Origin: Monocercomonoides exilis
Taxonomy: Eukaryota; Preaxostyla; Oxymonadida; Polymastigidae
Direction of reading: 5' to 3'
Length of the DNA: 64,000 nt
NCBI GenBank assembly: GCA_001643675.2
Contig: LSRY02000003.1
Coordinates: forward strand, 2,461,501-2,525,500
How positions within the stretch are numbered: the first letter of the stretch is position 1; every line of letters starts with the position of its first letter. Below the pieces are notes generated by a model, which made no database searches, was not told where the DNA came from, and saw nothing but the letters and a program-made list of their open reading frames with translations. The position numbers and the translations under genes were made by a program. Below, in pieces: positions 1 through 12,054 of the stretch.

Positions 1-1926
1 GCAAATGGATAACTGCAAAGAAAAATAAAGGAGGCAACAATAACAAAAGGAGTACGAATAAGAAAAAATGAAGGAAGGGAACTACCATTTGCGAATGACA
101 AAACAAGTGGTTGAAAAGGCGACGAATTTGATTACAGTCAATGAGCAAGGCAAGGGAATGTTTTGTGTTTGCCTGTACCAAACAAAGACAGCAAGCAGCA
201 ATATCTGCTGAATCGACTGCTTATTTCATTCATTTGTTCTTGACTTGTTTGCCTCAGCTGCAAATCCAATAAAGCAACAGGGCTTACAAACGCAGTTGTC
301 TGGCAAAAACAAAAGGACTTATTTTTGCAGAGCGAAACAACGGAACACGAAGCAAGTTTGAAGGGGTAAAAAATCCGCCTTCAAGACAGCCACGAGTTAC
401 AAAGCATGGCAGAGTATCCCAACAGAGAAATGATTCATTACAACAAATAGACATGAAAATGAAAAAGGGAAGAATTGCCAAAAGAGACGGATGACAGGGC
501 ATCACAAGAGGAAAGCAAAGAAGAAAATGAAAATATTTGCCAACTTTGTGATGCAAATGTGAAAGAAAAATGGAAAAGATGAAGAAAACTGCGGAAAAGT
601 GAAAGACTTGAGATTGATTCTAAATGAACAGGAAACATCGAAGCAAAACACGATAAAGCGAAATGAACGCGAGCGTGGCAGCGACAAAAAAAGAGAAATG
701 AGCAGAAGAGATATTTCAAGCAAACGAAAAACAGCACCAAAGTGAATCAAAAACAAACAAGAAAAGAAAAGAAAAAAAATGCCAGTTTGGATTTGATTGA
801 AAAGAAAAATGCGGCAGTGTCGAACAGTTGGCTCATCGTTGCTATCGTCCTTTTCTTGTCCTTCTTCAGATCAACTGAGTGTGCTTCAAAGTGTATCAAA
901 TGCTTGCTGCTTGTTGTTGCATGCTATTCTTTTCATCTTCACAGGCTTTTTTGTTTTGTCTCGTTGCTTTCCACTTTTCTTTTCCAGAAAAAGCTCAATC
1001 TTGTGTTGCTCTCCCCTGCTCACTTCCGAAGCATTGATATTTATCAACGCTTTTTGCCTCAAACTACATTGGCATCGAAAGGTGTTTGCACAACTTAAGC
1101 TTCGTGCGACAATCACATGCTAATAATAAGTGATGGCGAGGGTTATTCCACTTCCCCCATTCCTTCGTTTTCTGCTTCCTTTTCCTCCTCATTTTTATCA
1201 AACTTCTGCGACATCGTCTCAAGTATTCCACCTAACAAATCACATTTCTGTTGTTTGTGATGCCTTTCATCTTCGTCATCCTCACTCACTTCCATGGATA
1301 TCAAAAATATTGTTATTTTCTTCCCATCAAAATCCATCAGATTCAATGACGGGCCTTATCTCCTGTGACTGTTCAGGAGCACAACACTTATTTTCAATCT
1401 GTCGCAACCAGCGGTCGAGTCTGTGTAGGAATGGAAGTGATGCTATTTTAAGCCAAGAAAAGTCGATCAGGGCGCACAACAAAAAACAGAGAGAGAGAGA
1501 GAGAGAGAGAGACGATTCTTTCTTTTTCATTTGGAGGTTGAAGGGTATGCAGAAGAAAAAGAAGGAGGAGGAGGAGAAGCTGTTCAGAATGAGTGATTTG
1601 ACAGTGCCTTTCGAGAGATTTTGCAACTTCATGTGCATTCAACGAGTCGCGAAAAATAAAAAGAGAAGACGAACTGAATTTGAAGGAGAAGTACATTCAA
1701 ATGAGAATTTACGAAAGCGGGGCATGAATAGCATGCAGACAAATTGGAATGGAAAAAATGAAGAAATTATAATTTATGTGAAACTACAAGATATCATCGA
1801 AGAAATACTCTTTTGAAGAAAGGAAAAAGATAATACCTTCGCACTGAGGGCTGACTCGAAATTGAAGAAACAAAATTAGAGAAACTTATGAGGATATATT
1901 TTTTCTGCGTTGATGTTATTCTTTTT
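1..1926 (-). other. 3' flank of cassette P1, no convincing gene
   Basis: Read on the minus strand this follows the P1 stop codon. It holds open frames of up to about 230 codons on the plus strand, but they are lysine/arginine or serine/leucine rich, run through a (GA)n microsatellite at about 1489-1512, and show no family signature. Part of it (about 1340-1480) resembles the distal 3' flank of cassette P5 near 32240-32360, for example a shared 'tgctcctgaac/tgcttctgaac' segment on the same relative strand. I read it as non-coding flank plus decayed repeat. The mirror copy is 19774-21697. Confidence 0.5.
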
Positions 1927-3190
1927 CTAAGCAAATAGTAGCATATATGCCATTTGAAAATGGGATGAAAGCTCATGAATTTGGCAATGATACGGAAAAT
2001 ATTCAAAAATTAAAAGAAATAATGATAGAATATTAACTGTTTTATATGATGAAAATAGAAGGAATAATAAAGAAATCAGACAAATTTCATCATTTCCAGT
2101 GATTTTTGTGTCAACTGCACAGAAAGTGAGTGTTTGAGTTGGAACAAATGTTGAGGAAAGGAGGGTGAGAGAGGCGTCTTGGAGGAGGGAGATGAAGGCG
2201 TTGAGGGCATACTCGATGGTGGCGCATGGGGTCTGTTGGGGTCTGCCACAGGCATCAGCATCAGTTCCACCATTTGCAACGATTTTGTTCTGGGCAATGA
2301 GTGGGAGCCAGCCATTGTACGCAGCGTTATCAGCAGTTCCTGCATTCCACACTCTTTTTGTTGGAGTTGTTGAGCCACAATTCTCAAATGGAGATTGGGT
2401 GATACTGCTGCCATTGAAAAAGACATCGTTTCCTCTGCCATTTGTGGCAGTGTTGCCATCGAAGAAACAAAATGTGATGAATTTTATTCCATTCATCCAA
2501 GAGTAAGTGACATCCAAATAGATGGCAGCTCCTCCATAACTGGCAGATGCAGTCAGATTGTTATTTATAAATTGGCAATCATTAACCAAAAACTGAGTTG
2601 GTTTATTTTGTGGGGGATCATTAAATGTGAGAGAACCAGCAGAATTGCCCCCTGTATTAGCAATGCACTTGCATTTGGAAAACAAGAATTGAAAATTTGT
2701 TGGAATTCCTTCAAGCGCAAAATACCAACCCGTTCCACACCAGTATGTTATCTTACAACTTTCCACTCTATTTTCTGAGAACGTCCAAACAGAATTCGTT
2801 TGAGGATACCTGATGCAATTTGCTCCTCCATGGCCAGCCGAGCATCCCGTGAAATTTGATTTTGCCATATTTATTTTCAACAAGTAATGACAGTATAATG
2901 CCCCTCCACCACTATCACTTCCTGGACAATTGCAATTGAAAAACGAACAAGAAGTGATTTCGAGATTGGCATTTGTGCACTCGACATGAAGTGCACCGCC
3001 ATTATCACTTCCACTATTTGAATCATTCCATTCACACCATTCGAATCTGTGGCTGTTCTCATCAAATGAAGTCAGTCTTCCAGGTTTCGCTCTTTGAGAT
3101 TCAGATCCGATATGCACGACAGCAGCATTTGGTGAAGAGCGTGTTTGGTGAAGAAAAGAGGCATTGAAGGCAGAGAGAGAGGTGGATGGG
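1927..3190 (-). CDS. Pmp-like surface protein cassette P1
   Basis: Unrecognised individually, but a clear member of a Pmp-like parallel beta-helix family. Repeats read ITSCSFFNC, GGGALYCHYLLKINMAKSN, FSENRVESC, LFSKCKCIANTGG and FITFCFFDGNTATNGRGND. A cysteine/threonine-rich tail follows (TDADACGRPQQTPCATIEYAL) and ends AVDTKITGND plus a long hydrophobic tail to TAG. The frame is open upstream to about 3324 but has no ATG there. The start given here is the inferred splice acceptor (ctaaacag) by analogy with P7. A donor-like gtgtgttc lies upstream at about 3285, but its leader exon lacks an intact start. Likely secreted or membrane surface protein, or a silent copy. The right-arm copy differs by at least one residue (DAD versus DVD). 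Confidence 0.6.
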
Positions 3191-3329
3191 CTGTTTAGGT
3201 TGGGGAGAATGGCTCCATCAATGGGGTTGTGAGTGTGGAGGAAAATGGTTGAATTGGAGGATTTTGTTAGTAAGAAGAACACACAAAAATGAAAGAAGAA
3301 AACCAGATAAAAATGGAAAATCAAATATC

Positions 3330-3927
3330 TCGGTATTTGTTTATTTATTTATCTTCATCATTCTCAGCTTCAATCAACTCACCAACTCATTGCATGCTCT
3401 TCAAATTCTTCTTCCACTTCATCATTCACTTCATCTATTTTGAATTTCTTCAAATTTGATATCTACGTCAGAGATCGTGAATGAAATGAAGAAAAAGATG
3501 AACTTTTGCAACCGAAGGAAATATTCAGAAATAAGAAAGAGAGGAAGAAGAATGAAAGAAGACGAAAGAAGAGGAGAAAGAGAAAGAGAAATAAGATTCT
3601 GATTTTTAGGATAATTGATAAATGGAAATGAGATTGAGAGGGTTGAAGAGATTTTTGTGTTAAAGAGAGAAGATGTTTCGAAGAGGAGATTCGAGTTGAA
3701 TGTTGAATTTGGGAAGAAAAGTATTTGGATAAACGGAGGGTAATTTTGAGAAGCGATATAGCAAACAAGGATGAATGACAAGATTCAAGAAATAAACTAT
3801 CAAATTTGAGAGAAAAGAAGGAATGAGAGAAGAGGAGAAAATGGAGAAAGAGATAATAACAGGAAAAGAGAAGGGACATGAAAAGACTTTTCATTGGAAA
3901 AATTAGAGAAGGAAAGATAAGCTACGG
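3330..3927. other. GA/CT-rich spacer between cassettes P2 and P1
   Basis: This 600-bp stretch is almost purely purine on the plus strand (gaagaaagaggaagaag). Open frames on the minus strand are leucine/serine/phenylalanine strings produced by the base bias, without conserved motifs. It separates two cassettes in the same orientation, and its copy at 17773-18370 is almost identical. No RNA gene or promoter motif was recognised. Confidence 0.5.
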
Positions 3928-4810
3928 TCAGCCATTATATTCAGCATTATCAGCTGTTCCTTGATTCCACACTCTTTTTGATGCTGTTGTTGAGCCACAA
4001 TTCTCAAATGGAGATTGAGTGATATTACTTCCATTGAAAAACACGTCGTTTCCTCTGCCATTTGTGGCAGTGTTGCCATTGAAAAAACAAAATGTGATGA
4101 ATTTTATTTCATTCATCCAAGAATAAGTATTCCTAAAAAACATTGCAGCACCTCCCCATGAAGTTGAATTTGATGTCAATTTGTTATTTATGAACTGACA
4201 ATCATTGACCAAAAACTGACTCGGTTTGTTTTGTGGAGGATTATTGAATGTGAGAGAACCAGCGGAATCGTTACCTGAATTTGAGATGCACTTGCATTTG
4301 GAAAACAGGAATTGACCGTTTTCTGGAAAAGCACCAATATAAAAATACCAACCAGTTCCGCACCAGCTAGATATTGAACAATTTTCGACTTTGTTTTCTG
4401 AATGGTAATAAGCAGAATTGTGCTGTGGATTTGTTGTATGAACTGCTCCTCCATGAGCAGCAGAACAATTTGTGAAATTGGATTTTGTAATATCAATTTT
4501 CAACAAACTATTACAGTATAACCCTCCACCTTGCCCCTCTCCGGTGCATGAACAATTGTTGAATGAACAAGAAGTGATTTCGAGATTTGCGTTTGTGCAA
4601 TTGACTTTAAGCGCACCTCCATCACTTGATCCACCAGTTGAATCATTCCATTCGCACCACTCAAAGCGATGGCTACTTGCATCGAATGAAGACAGTCTTC
4701 CAAGTGATTTTCTGTGAGTTTCAGTTCCAATATGAACGATAGGTGCATTTGATGAAGATCGAGTTTGGTGAAGAAAAGAAGCATTGAAGGCAGAGAGAGA
4801 AGTGGATGGG
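3928..4810 (-). pseudogene. Truncated Pmp-like cassette P2
   Basis: The same beta-helix family as P1: SCSFNNCSCTGEGQGGGLYC, ITKSNFTNCSAAHGGA, LFSKCKCISNSGND and FITFCFFNGNTATNGRGND are readable. The frame ends abruptly at NAEYNG followed by TGA, exactly where every other cassette continues with W-L-P (TGG). The conserved 3' third (the ACGRPQQTPCATIEYAL block) is absent, and unrelated CT-rich sequence begins at about 3928. This arm keeps the frame open, whereas the right-arm copy has lost one base in a homopolymer. A hydrophobic ATG leader (MKIFFFFSCW) starts at 5055, but I could not find a splice path joining it in phase. It may be a donor for conversion rather than an expressed gene. Confidence 0.65.
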
Positions 4811-5055
4811 CTGTTGAGGTTGGGGAGAATGGCTCCATCGATGGGGTTTTTGGTGAGCAAAAGAATAAATCAATAGAAAAAGAATAGAGTTATATTTGTG
4901 AAGCGTGCATTCACAATGATGATTATGAAATAGATGAGAGATTGATCATTATTTGAATCTGAATATGATAATTGCTTTTTTTTCGGGGTTTTCTTTGGAA
5001 AATTGTTTTTGAATGAGTGAGTGATCCAGCAAGAGAAGAAGAAAAAGATTTTCAT

Positions 5056-6213
5056 TAGAGTGTGAATTATTTTGTCGAAAGAATGAGTGCTGTTTGAAAT
5101 TGGAATAGTGTGTTTGCTCAGAGCATTTGTGTTTGTTGAGCAGTTTCATTCTGTTTGCCTTCTGAACGATTGTGCTTTCTGTGGTAAAGGCATAAAAAGA
5201 TTGATAAAAAAATATCTGTTCTTTGTTTTTCTTTTTCTTAGTATTTGTTGCACAATAAAATAATTTGAAATGAGAATTTTTGTGCATGAAATGGTGAGCT
5301 TGTGGTTTGCCATTGTCGAATTTTGAAAGTGTTGTTAATTGTTGTTGTTCTCGAAACGGAGTTATTTGTTTGTTCTGATTTTTTCAAAAATGTTATTTTT
5401 CTTGGAGCGTGAATAATTGTGGATATCTTTGTGAATATTCAATCCTCGCAACAATTATTGATATTTATTTGAATTAGTGTTTTGATGTTTTTATTTTTAT
5501 TTTATTTTTTTTTTTAATAAATAAAATAAATTATTGGCAAACCCATACCGCCATTGGTGATTGTGATTTCACTGCTTCTGCAACATCCATATTAAAGACA
5601 GAAAAATACTTCTTTTTATTGAATTTTTTTTTTTTCAATAACAAAAAACACCAAAACAATCTAAAATACTGATTGCTTATGAATTCAATTTTTGAATATA
5701 TTGTTTTTCATTTTTTTCCTCATTTTTGAAATTCTATTTTGTCTGTCAAACATTTCGGTTTGAAAATTCATTTTGAATATTTGGAAATGAACACTTGAAA
5801 TTGATAACTTCTTATCAATAGACCATATCCTTTCTTTCATCTCAAGCATTGACTTTAACTGTAATAACTATATTTCAGACATTTTAATATGGATTGATAA
5901 ATAAATGGGAAAAAAACTTGCAATAATCCACACCCCCAAATTTAAGTCATTTCAAAAATAACAACAAAAATTATTGAAGTTAGAAATTTAATGATTAAAT
6001 TTGGTATAATAATCTTTATCATAATTTATTATTCAAAATTGATAAACTATTTGGGGAAAAATATGGACTTCCAAGCTTTTGATGAACAAATCATAAATAA
6101 TTTGTTTCACTAATAACTATTTGAAACTTGTCAGATTTCAAAATAAATTGGATTTTTTTATCAAAACATCTGCGTCACCTTGGAAAAGGCGAGACAAAGT
6201 CATTCAGTGCACG

Positions 6214-6276
<63 letters not shown>

Positions 6277-7000
6277 CCTGAGAAAAACCAACAATTTTAA
6301 AAAATTTTGCTAGGAAAAGGATAAAACATTTACCAATAATTCAAAATTCTCATGACAAAAATTTTTGCACAATTTTTAATCAATTAACTTTAATTAAATA
6401 TTAATTTATTACTATTCTTTTTCACACTTTCACATAAATTATAACTTTCACTAAAAATGTGCAACAAGATTGTTTAATTTGTTTGTTAATGTTTTTGAAG
6501 AATTGTTTTCTGTTTTGCATTTTTATTAATATTCATTTTTGAAAAGAATAAAACTTCAGTGTGTATTAATATTGGAAAAAATATTATCTACAATAGACAT
6601 ATTTCATGATTCTCCATATTGATTCTTGTAATTTGCAATAAAAAATTTATTCATTTTTGTTAAGAATAGTTTGTTTCGACAAAAATAAAAATATTGCGAG
6701 TTTTAAAAAATAAATTTGAATCAAGGAAATATTTTCCATGAATAAAGAACAAAATTCTTTCTTGTTACATATATTAAAAATGATTTCAAAAATTATAAAT
6801 TATTTTGTTTTCTGTATCCTAAATTTGTTTCTTTGTTTTCATTTGAAAGTTGCTCCTCTCCTTTTTGTGAAAGTTTCTTTGGATGAATAAAAAAAATGCA
6901 CGTCATTGCTATTCATTTTGATGGTTCTGATTAACTTCCTCGTTTTTTAACATTCATCATCGTAATCATCACTATCTCATTCTTTTTCTTTCTTTTCTTT
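5056..7000. other. AT-rich non-coding stretch
   Basis: Very AT-rich DNA with no open frame of plausible composition on either strand. It holds one long poly(T) run, several TGACG-type motifs (near 6172, 6209 and 6899), and nothing else that I recognise. It is copied as 14760-16640 in the right arm. Confidence 0.6.
6219..6276 (+). repeat. Poly(T) run of 58 bases flanked by tcagg/cctga
   Basis: Fifty-eight consecutive T residues bounded by tcagg on the left and cctga on the right, a 5-bp inverted repeat. The right arm has the complementary run with 53 A residues. No retroelement body or target-site duplication was seen next to it, so a poly(A) tail of an inserted transcript is possible but not supported. 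Confidence 0.85.
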
Positions 7001-7084
7001 ATTGAATTCTTCGTCTTCTCCTCTTTATTATTTCCCCTCCTCCTCTTCTCATCTTTTTTGCTGTTTCAATTTCTATTTCTTTAT

Positions 7085-7152
7085 CTTTATCTTATTCTTA
7101 TTCTTATTCTTATTCTTATTCATATTCTTATTCTTATTCTTATTCTTATTCT
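7085..7152 (+). repeat. ATTCTT hexanucleotide microsatellite
   Basis: Tandem ATTCTT units interrupted once by CATATT. The mirror array (about 14550-14623) carries one more unit, accounting for 6 bp of the arm-length difference. The open frame across it only encodes hydrophobic repeats. Confidence 0.85.
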
Positions 7153-7203
7153 TTTTCGCAAGTCGCACTGCCTCTGCACTTGCCCTCCGCTCCCTTTTCC
7201 TCC

Positions 7204-8538
7204 TCACTTCCACGCAGTCCATTCACGTGAACAGCTCCAGCTCCTTTTTTCTGCGGATCCCGCTTCTTTAAGGTTGCACATCTCTTCGTCGCTTTCCACA
7301 TCCCGCAACGCCATCACATCCTCCCCGTTCACCATTTCTTCCAGCTGGCTTATGTTCGGAAGCAGCACCTCCGTCTCCCAGCTCCGCAGGATGTGATAAC
7401 ACCCGTGCACCACACAAAACACAACTTTCTTTGAGTATTACTCACAGTGAAGCAGCTCCAGCATCCGTCCCACATCCAAATTCGCAACTCCAAACAATTC
7501 TCTCGTTTGATGTTCATAATTATCTTCCTCTTTCTAAACACCACTCTTCCCCTCCTCTCTTCCGTTTCCACATCCTCCATTCCCTTTTTTTTCATCATGA
7601 ACATCCATCCTTCCTCACCACATTCTTCTCCAGTTCTTCATTCAATTCCTTCAATGTTTTCTCAGCATCCACTCCACACTTTGCTCTTCTGCTTTTCCTC
7701 TGCCATCTCCTTGGGATGCACAAGTCTCTGATCCTGCTGCTTCCTCTGCCGACGCTTTCGCACGTGGAACCCCACAGTAATCACCACCACTATTACACAC
7801 ATTGTACTCACTTCAATATGCAGTATGATCGTCTTCCCATTCAGCTCAAGCAGGCTCTGCCCCCTGCCTATACCTTCCTTTCCTCTTTCCAGTGTAATTG
7901 CTGCTGTCTCGTTGAACTTTTTTCCTTCACTTACGTCATCCTCCCCTGTCTCCTCCCCTGTTCTCCACACTCCCCCTTCCCCGCCTCTCCGCTCCTCCAC
8001 AGCCAGCTCCTCGCTCAAATACACCACATTCGCCAGCACCTCCTCATCTGCCCCTCTCTCCTCAATCACCCCCGCCCGATTCTCCCGAACCCCCGCCGCT
8101 CCGTGTTCTGCCCTGTGCTCTCAAAACTGTATGTCCTCACACGCTGGCCCCCATCTGCCCCACGCACAATTATCTGGAAGTACAGCCCGCACTGCACCAG
8201 CTCCTGCACCACGAACTCCAGCCGCGCCTGCCCCCAGCTGCATGTCCAGCTGACGTTCGAAAGCACGGAGCAGAAACACATACCAATTGCGCCTGCTGTT
8301 TAACCATCCTGTTCAGCTCGCATCTGCTCCCCGGACCAAACATATCGCTCACTGCTGTGCTCCCCACCTCCGCACGCTCCCTCCTCTGTTGGAACACCTG
8401 CATATCGATCTGTCTCAGCTCATCCCCAATCGCCACACACTCCTCAACCACCAGCACGCATCTCTCTTTCCTCCTCAATCTCACATTTCCATTTTCAAAT
8501 GTCATTGAAAATATTAACAACTGTGACTCAATCACCAC
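7204..8538 (-). pseudogene. Relic of a single-pass membrane protein (broken copy)
   Basis: A GC-richer island in AT-rich DNA. On the minus strand it encodes, in shifting frames, a segment around FENGNVRLRRKERCVLVVEE (near 8500-8440), an acidic/basic extracellular-looking stretch, then a transmembrane segment IILHIEVSTMCVIVVVITV followed by a stop-transfer string HVRKRRQRKQQ (about 7820-7720). A further segment, ILRSWETEVLLPNISQLEEM, lies near 7395-7335. This left copy is frameshifted by a 5-base instead of 6-base G run (coding strand) near 8067. The layout (ectodomain, one TM, basic cytoplasmic part) is that of the long Pmp-type receptors of oxymonads, some of which end in kinase-like domains. 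No kinase motif is visible here, so the function is unassigned. Confidence 0.4.
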
Positions 8539-8739
8539 AAACCCTGCTGCTGCTCTGTGCTTTTCAACATCTCCTTCCTGCTAAAAAATTCTCTCAGCAC
8601 CGCGCAGGCAACAACACGTTCTATTTTCTCCGAACCGTTATTCGCTTCTGATCCTCAGCCTCTAAACTCCTGCCATTGTCTAAGTTTTGATAAGCACATC
8701 TTTTGTCCGCTCCATGTCTATGTGAAGAGCGTGCTTTAA

Positions 8740-9649
8740 AGGTTGAAATAAGTTTGTAAAAAAATATAAGAAAAAAATGAAAATATAAAAATTTTTCACA
8801 AACGATAAATACAACAATTTTTTAAAGATGAAAATTTATATAAAGACATTTTTTAAAATTAAAAATACAAACATTTGAAAAAATGGACTGTTGACTTAAA
8901 TCACTTCAGCGACAGACAGTGACGTGAATTCTGTGGTATATATTCTTTAAAGAAATGATCACGACACAACCCATTGTTTCATAAAAAATTGAAAATGAAC
9001 GTATGAAAAAAAAAAATTAAAATCAATTATTAAACAAAAATAAAAATATTTTACCACTTATCAATTATTCTTTATGTTATCAGTTTCAAACAAAAAAACA
9101 ACATAAAAATGAGTGAATAAAATATTTTTTCAGTCATATCGCGTCACTCCAATAATGTTCACGTCAGAAGGCATGCGACGCAGATGTTTATTCATATCTG
9201 TAAACAAACGTCATTGACATACAAGCAAAATGTTTTGTAACCTTTCATGTATTTAGAAAAATAAACACTTTTCTTTCAAATTATTTGATCACAGAAAGTT
9301 TATCTTGGATGCATAATTCTTCAATGAAAATGCCTGAAGCCAAATATTTGGCATAAGTGTAACAAACTACCTCTTTCAATTAAACAACTTTTTTCGTTTC
9401 AACAACATATTAATCAATAACATAAAAAATTAACACATTTGGGTGGAATAACTTTTTGAAATGTCAACGAAAAATTTCAAAAAAGAATTGTTGTGATCTA
9501 TACCATAATTAAATCCTTGTTTATATCTTTTTCGTTAAAAACGTTAATGATTGTGATTTGAAAGTTTATTGATGTTCTAATTACTCAATACTTGAAATGT
9601 CACAAATAAAGTTTGAAATTGAACAATCTTTATCATTATTTATGTTGTA
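8740..9649. other. AT-rich inner end of palindrome I left arm
   Basis: No coding potential. Several TGACG/CGTCA motifs cluster here (near 8918, 9142, 9160, 9178 and 9208) in otherwise CpG-poor sequence. They may be binding sites, but nothing links them to a gene. Confidence 0.5.
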
Positions 9650-10146
9650 TTTTTTCTGTTTATATTGATGGAATTCTTGGAGTCACATTCAGTTCGTTTA
9701 TAAAAATGCCAATTCAATTATTAATAAACGAATGCATTGGAGCTCGAACAAGTTATACTTGTTTTCATATTTTTTTTAACAAAAATTGTTGTTTGTTAAT
9801 TGAACTTCTTTTTTTCTGACTGTTTTTCACACTGAAATACGGGCAATTATTTTTTAATATTTGTGAATAATATTGGATCAACGTTTTCTGAATATGTTTG
9901 TTGTTGTTAATTACGCTGTAGTGAAGTTGTCACATTGAGTTTTGAAATTTTTTCAAAATAACCAAAAAAATGATCAGCAAAAGTGATTTTGACTTTTTTG
10001 TTTCTTCATAAAGTTTCAATGAAAAGAACAAACAGTTGTTTTCAGAATGAAAACATATAATGAAATTTTTTGGAAAGAAGAATGAAGATATTTTGAATTT
10101 TTCTTGTGATATGAAAAATACAGTAATTCAAAATTCTCATTCAATC

Positions 10147-10178
<32 letters not shown>

Positions 10179-10539
10179 GTTAAATTTAGAAAGACAATTT
10201 AATACAAATCCATCACTGCAAACAGAAAAGCAATCTAACAACGCAAATAATATATTTTCTTTCTCCTTCAATCTCACCTTTTGCCTCTCATACTCCTTTT
10301 CAGCCTCTTTTTCTGATCCAATATGCAATAGAATCAAAAGAGGATCTCTTTGAATTATGCTATATAATGTAATATCAATCAGAGAAGTATTCAAAAATGT
10401 GGGTTTGAATAAAAAAGCTGTCGATTAGAGGAGGTTGTATCAGTTTGAGGAAGGAAGAAGGTTCATTTCGTCAATGAGACACTTCATGTTCTCCGCAGTT
10501 AATGTTCTATCCACAATTCACTGAAGCGAATTTTTTACG

Positions 10540-10830
10540 TGAAAAAGTTAGGAAGAATGATGTACATGAAAGACTCAGAGCAAGGCATGTTCGCAGCTGT
10601 CTCTCATAACAAAGTTGGTCATACTCAAGGTGCAACTTGGAGGATACGCTTGTTAAGCTGGAAAAGCTGGAGATACATTTTTCTGTTGTTGAAGTTAATG
10701 ATTCGCAGGAGCTTGGTTTCGTTCAGTCAGATTGAGCCTGTGAAGAAGATGAGTCGAACTTCCAAGAAGTCTTTTTCGATAAAGAAAATGGAATAATCAT
10801 TCAAAGGCATGCGCATCAAAGGTGAGACGA
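10540..10830 (+). pseudogene. Short coding relic, unidentified
   Basis: In one plus frame the codons read coherently but with stops: NLEDTLVKLEKLEIHFSVVE, then NDSQELGFVQSD, a stop, and DESNFQEVFFDKENG. Composition is that of normal protein rather than low-complexity DNA. Another frame is open for 85 codons over the same region but looks less natural. No family recognised; probably a fragment of a larger gene left in the spacer. Confidence 0.3.
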
Positions 10831-10932
10831 GGTTGACAGGAGGAAAGAAAAGATAACTGAGAAGTCGATGAATGGATATTGAAGATCTCGTGGAGAGAAA
10901 TGAGGAGAAGGCGGAGAAGAGGAAGTTGTTGA

Positions 10933-10985
10933 GGAGGAAGATGAGGAAGATGAGGAAGATGAGGAAGATGAGGAAGATGAGGAAG
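10933..10985 (+). repeat. GATGAGGAA minisatellite
   Basis: Tandem copies of a 9-bp unit (gatgaggaa), encoding D-E-E repeats in one frame and M-R-K in another. It sits just downstream (on the minus strand) of the P3 relic. Confidence 0.8.
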
Positions 10986-11040
10986 AAGGAGAAGGAAATG
11001 ATGTTGATCGTAATGGTTGTGTTTGTGGTTGTAATTATGG

Positions 11041-11824
11041 TCAGAGTTTGTCACTTAAGGTAATGGTGGAGGTTGAGCCATTTCCTGTGATTTTAGTGTC
11101 AACAGCATTGAATGTGAGTGTTTGAGTTGGAATATATATTGAAGTTAGGGGGGTGAAAGAGGCGTTTTGGGTATCTGTCATGCGAACAAGAGCGAATTCG
11201 ATTGTTTTGCATGGACTGAGTTGTGTGATTCCGCAGAGATCGGTGTTTGTCCTATTATTTGACACGATTTTATAAGTTGTTATGATGGGGAGCCAAACAT
11301 TATATGCATCGCTATCTGCGGTTGCTGCATTTCACATTATTTTTGTTGGATTTATTGTGTCATACTTATTGAATGAAAATTGGGTGATGTTGCTTCCATT
11401 GAATTAGACATCATTCCATCTTCCATTTTTGGCAGCGAAGCCATCCAAGAAACAGAACGTGATGAATATTACACTATTCATTTTAGTGAAAGTGTTTGTG
11501 CAACACAGGGCGGCTCCACCATTGGAAGTTGATGAACTTGTCAATTTATTATTGATGAAGAGACACTCAACGATAAAAAACATGTTGGGCTTGTTATTCG
11601 GAGGTTAATGAAATGTGAGAGAGACAGCATAATCACCATATGAGTTTGGAATGCACTTGCATTTTGAAGATAAACATTGAGCACATGTTGGAAAATCAAC
11701 AATGTTAAAATGCCAGCCAGTTCAACACCAGTTTGTCATTGAACAACTACCCACTCTGTTATCTGAAAACGTTGAATTAGAAGTGGATGGCGATCAAGCT
11801 GACAATTCACTCATTTATCTACTG
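11041..11824 (-). pseudogene. Decayed Pmp-like cassette P3
   Basis: The last 75 codons are open and match the family 3' end in a distinct subtype: TNTDLCGITQLSPCKTIEFA, then VRMTDTQNASF, then FNAVDTKITGNGSTSTITLS. Unlike the other cassettes it continues past TGN into STSTITLS, which is how I would expect a full-length family member to continue. Upstream, family motifs remain (for example 'SNVESC'-like and NGRWNDV segments near 11420-11760) but are interrupted by stops such as the one at 11405. The same subtype forms the 3' end of P6'. Confidence 0.7.
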
Positions 11825-12054
11825 TCAAGAAACTTGAAAAATTGTATTTTGTTTTTTCAGCATTTTTCAAAAATTTCTAGATCATGAATGTTAAACCTTT
11901 GTCTTTTAGAATTCAGTGACATTTTAGAATCAACAGTATGTCATCGAACATTGCTCTCTCATGATTATATTGTAAGGCATTTTGTTATGATTGATCTTTG
12001 AAGGGATAATACTTAATTTACAGAAGTTATTGCGATATTTTATATTTCAGTAAT

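Larger units (their letters stand above)
1..9649. repeat. Palindrome I, left arm
   Basis: The reverse complement of this segment reappears at 12055-21697. Base 1 pairs with 21697 and base 9601 with 12103, so the coordinate sum drifts only from 21698 to 21704 over 9.6 kb. Pairing stops at about 9649, where this arm reads tgtatttttt and the other diverges. Differences found by eye include a 7- versus 6-A run near 666-672, a 6- versus 5-A run near 4135-4140, an 8- versus 7-T run near 4976-4983, one fewer ATTCTT unit near 7090-7150, a 5- versus 6-C run near 8067, and a two-base change near 2256. The arm contains cassettes P1 and P2, a poly(T) run and a membrane-protein relic. Its true outer end lies outside the window. 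Confidence 0.95.
9650..12054. other. Unique spacer of palindrome I
   Basis: Sequence between the two arms with no inverted partner. It contains a 29-base A run (10147-10175), a plus-strand coding relic, a small minisatellite and a decayed Pmp cassette, P3. Its presence means the palindrome is not a simple fold-back of one continuous strand. Confidence 0.85.

Noticed and set aside
1130-1816. 228-codon ORF next to P1 (mirror 19884-20570)
   Set aside because: Runs through a GA microsatellite, has no family motif and no conserved counterpart in the other cassette flanks.
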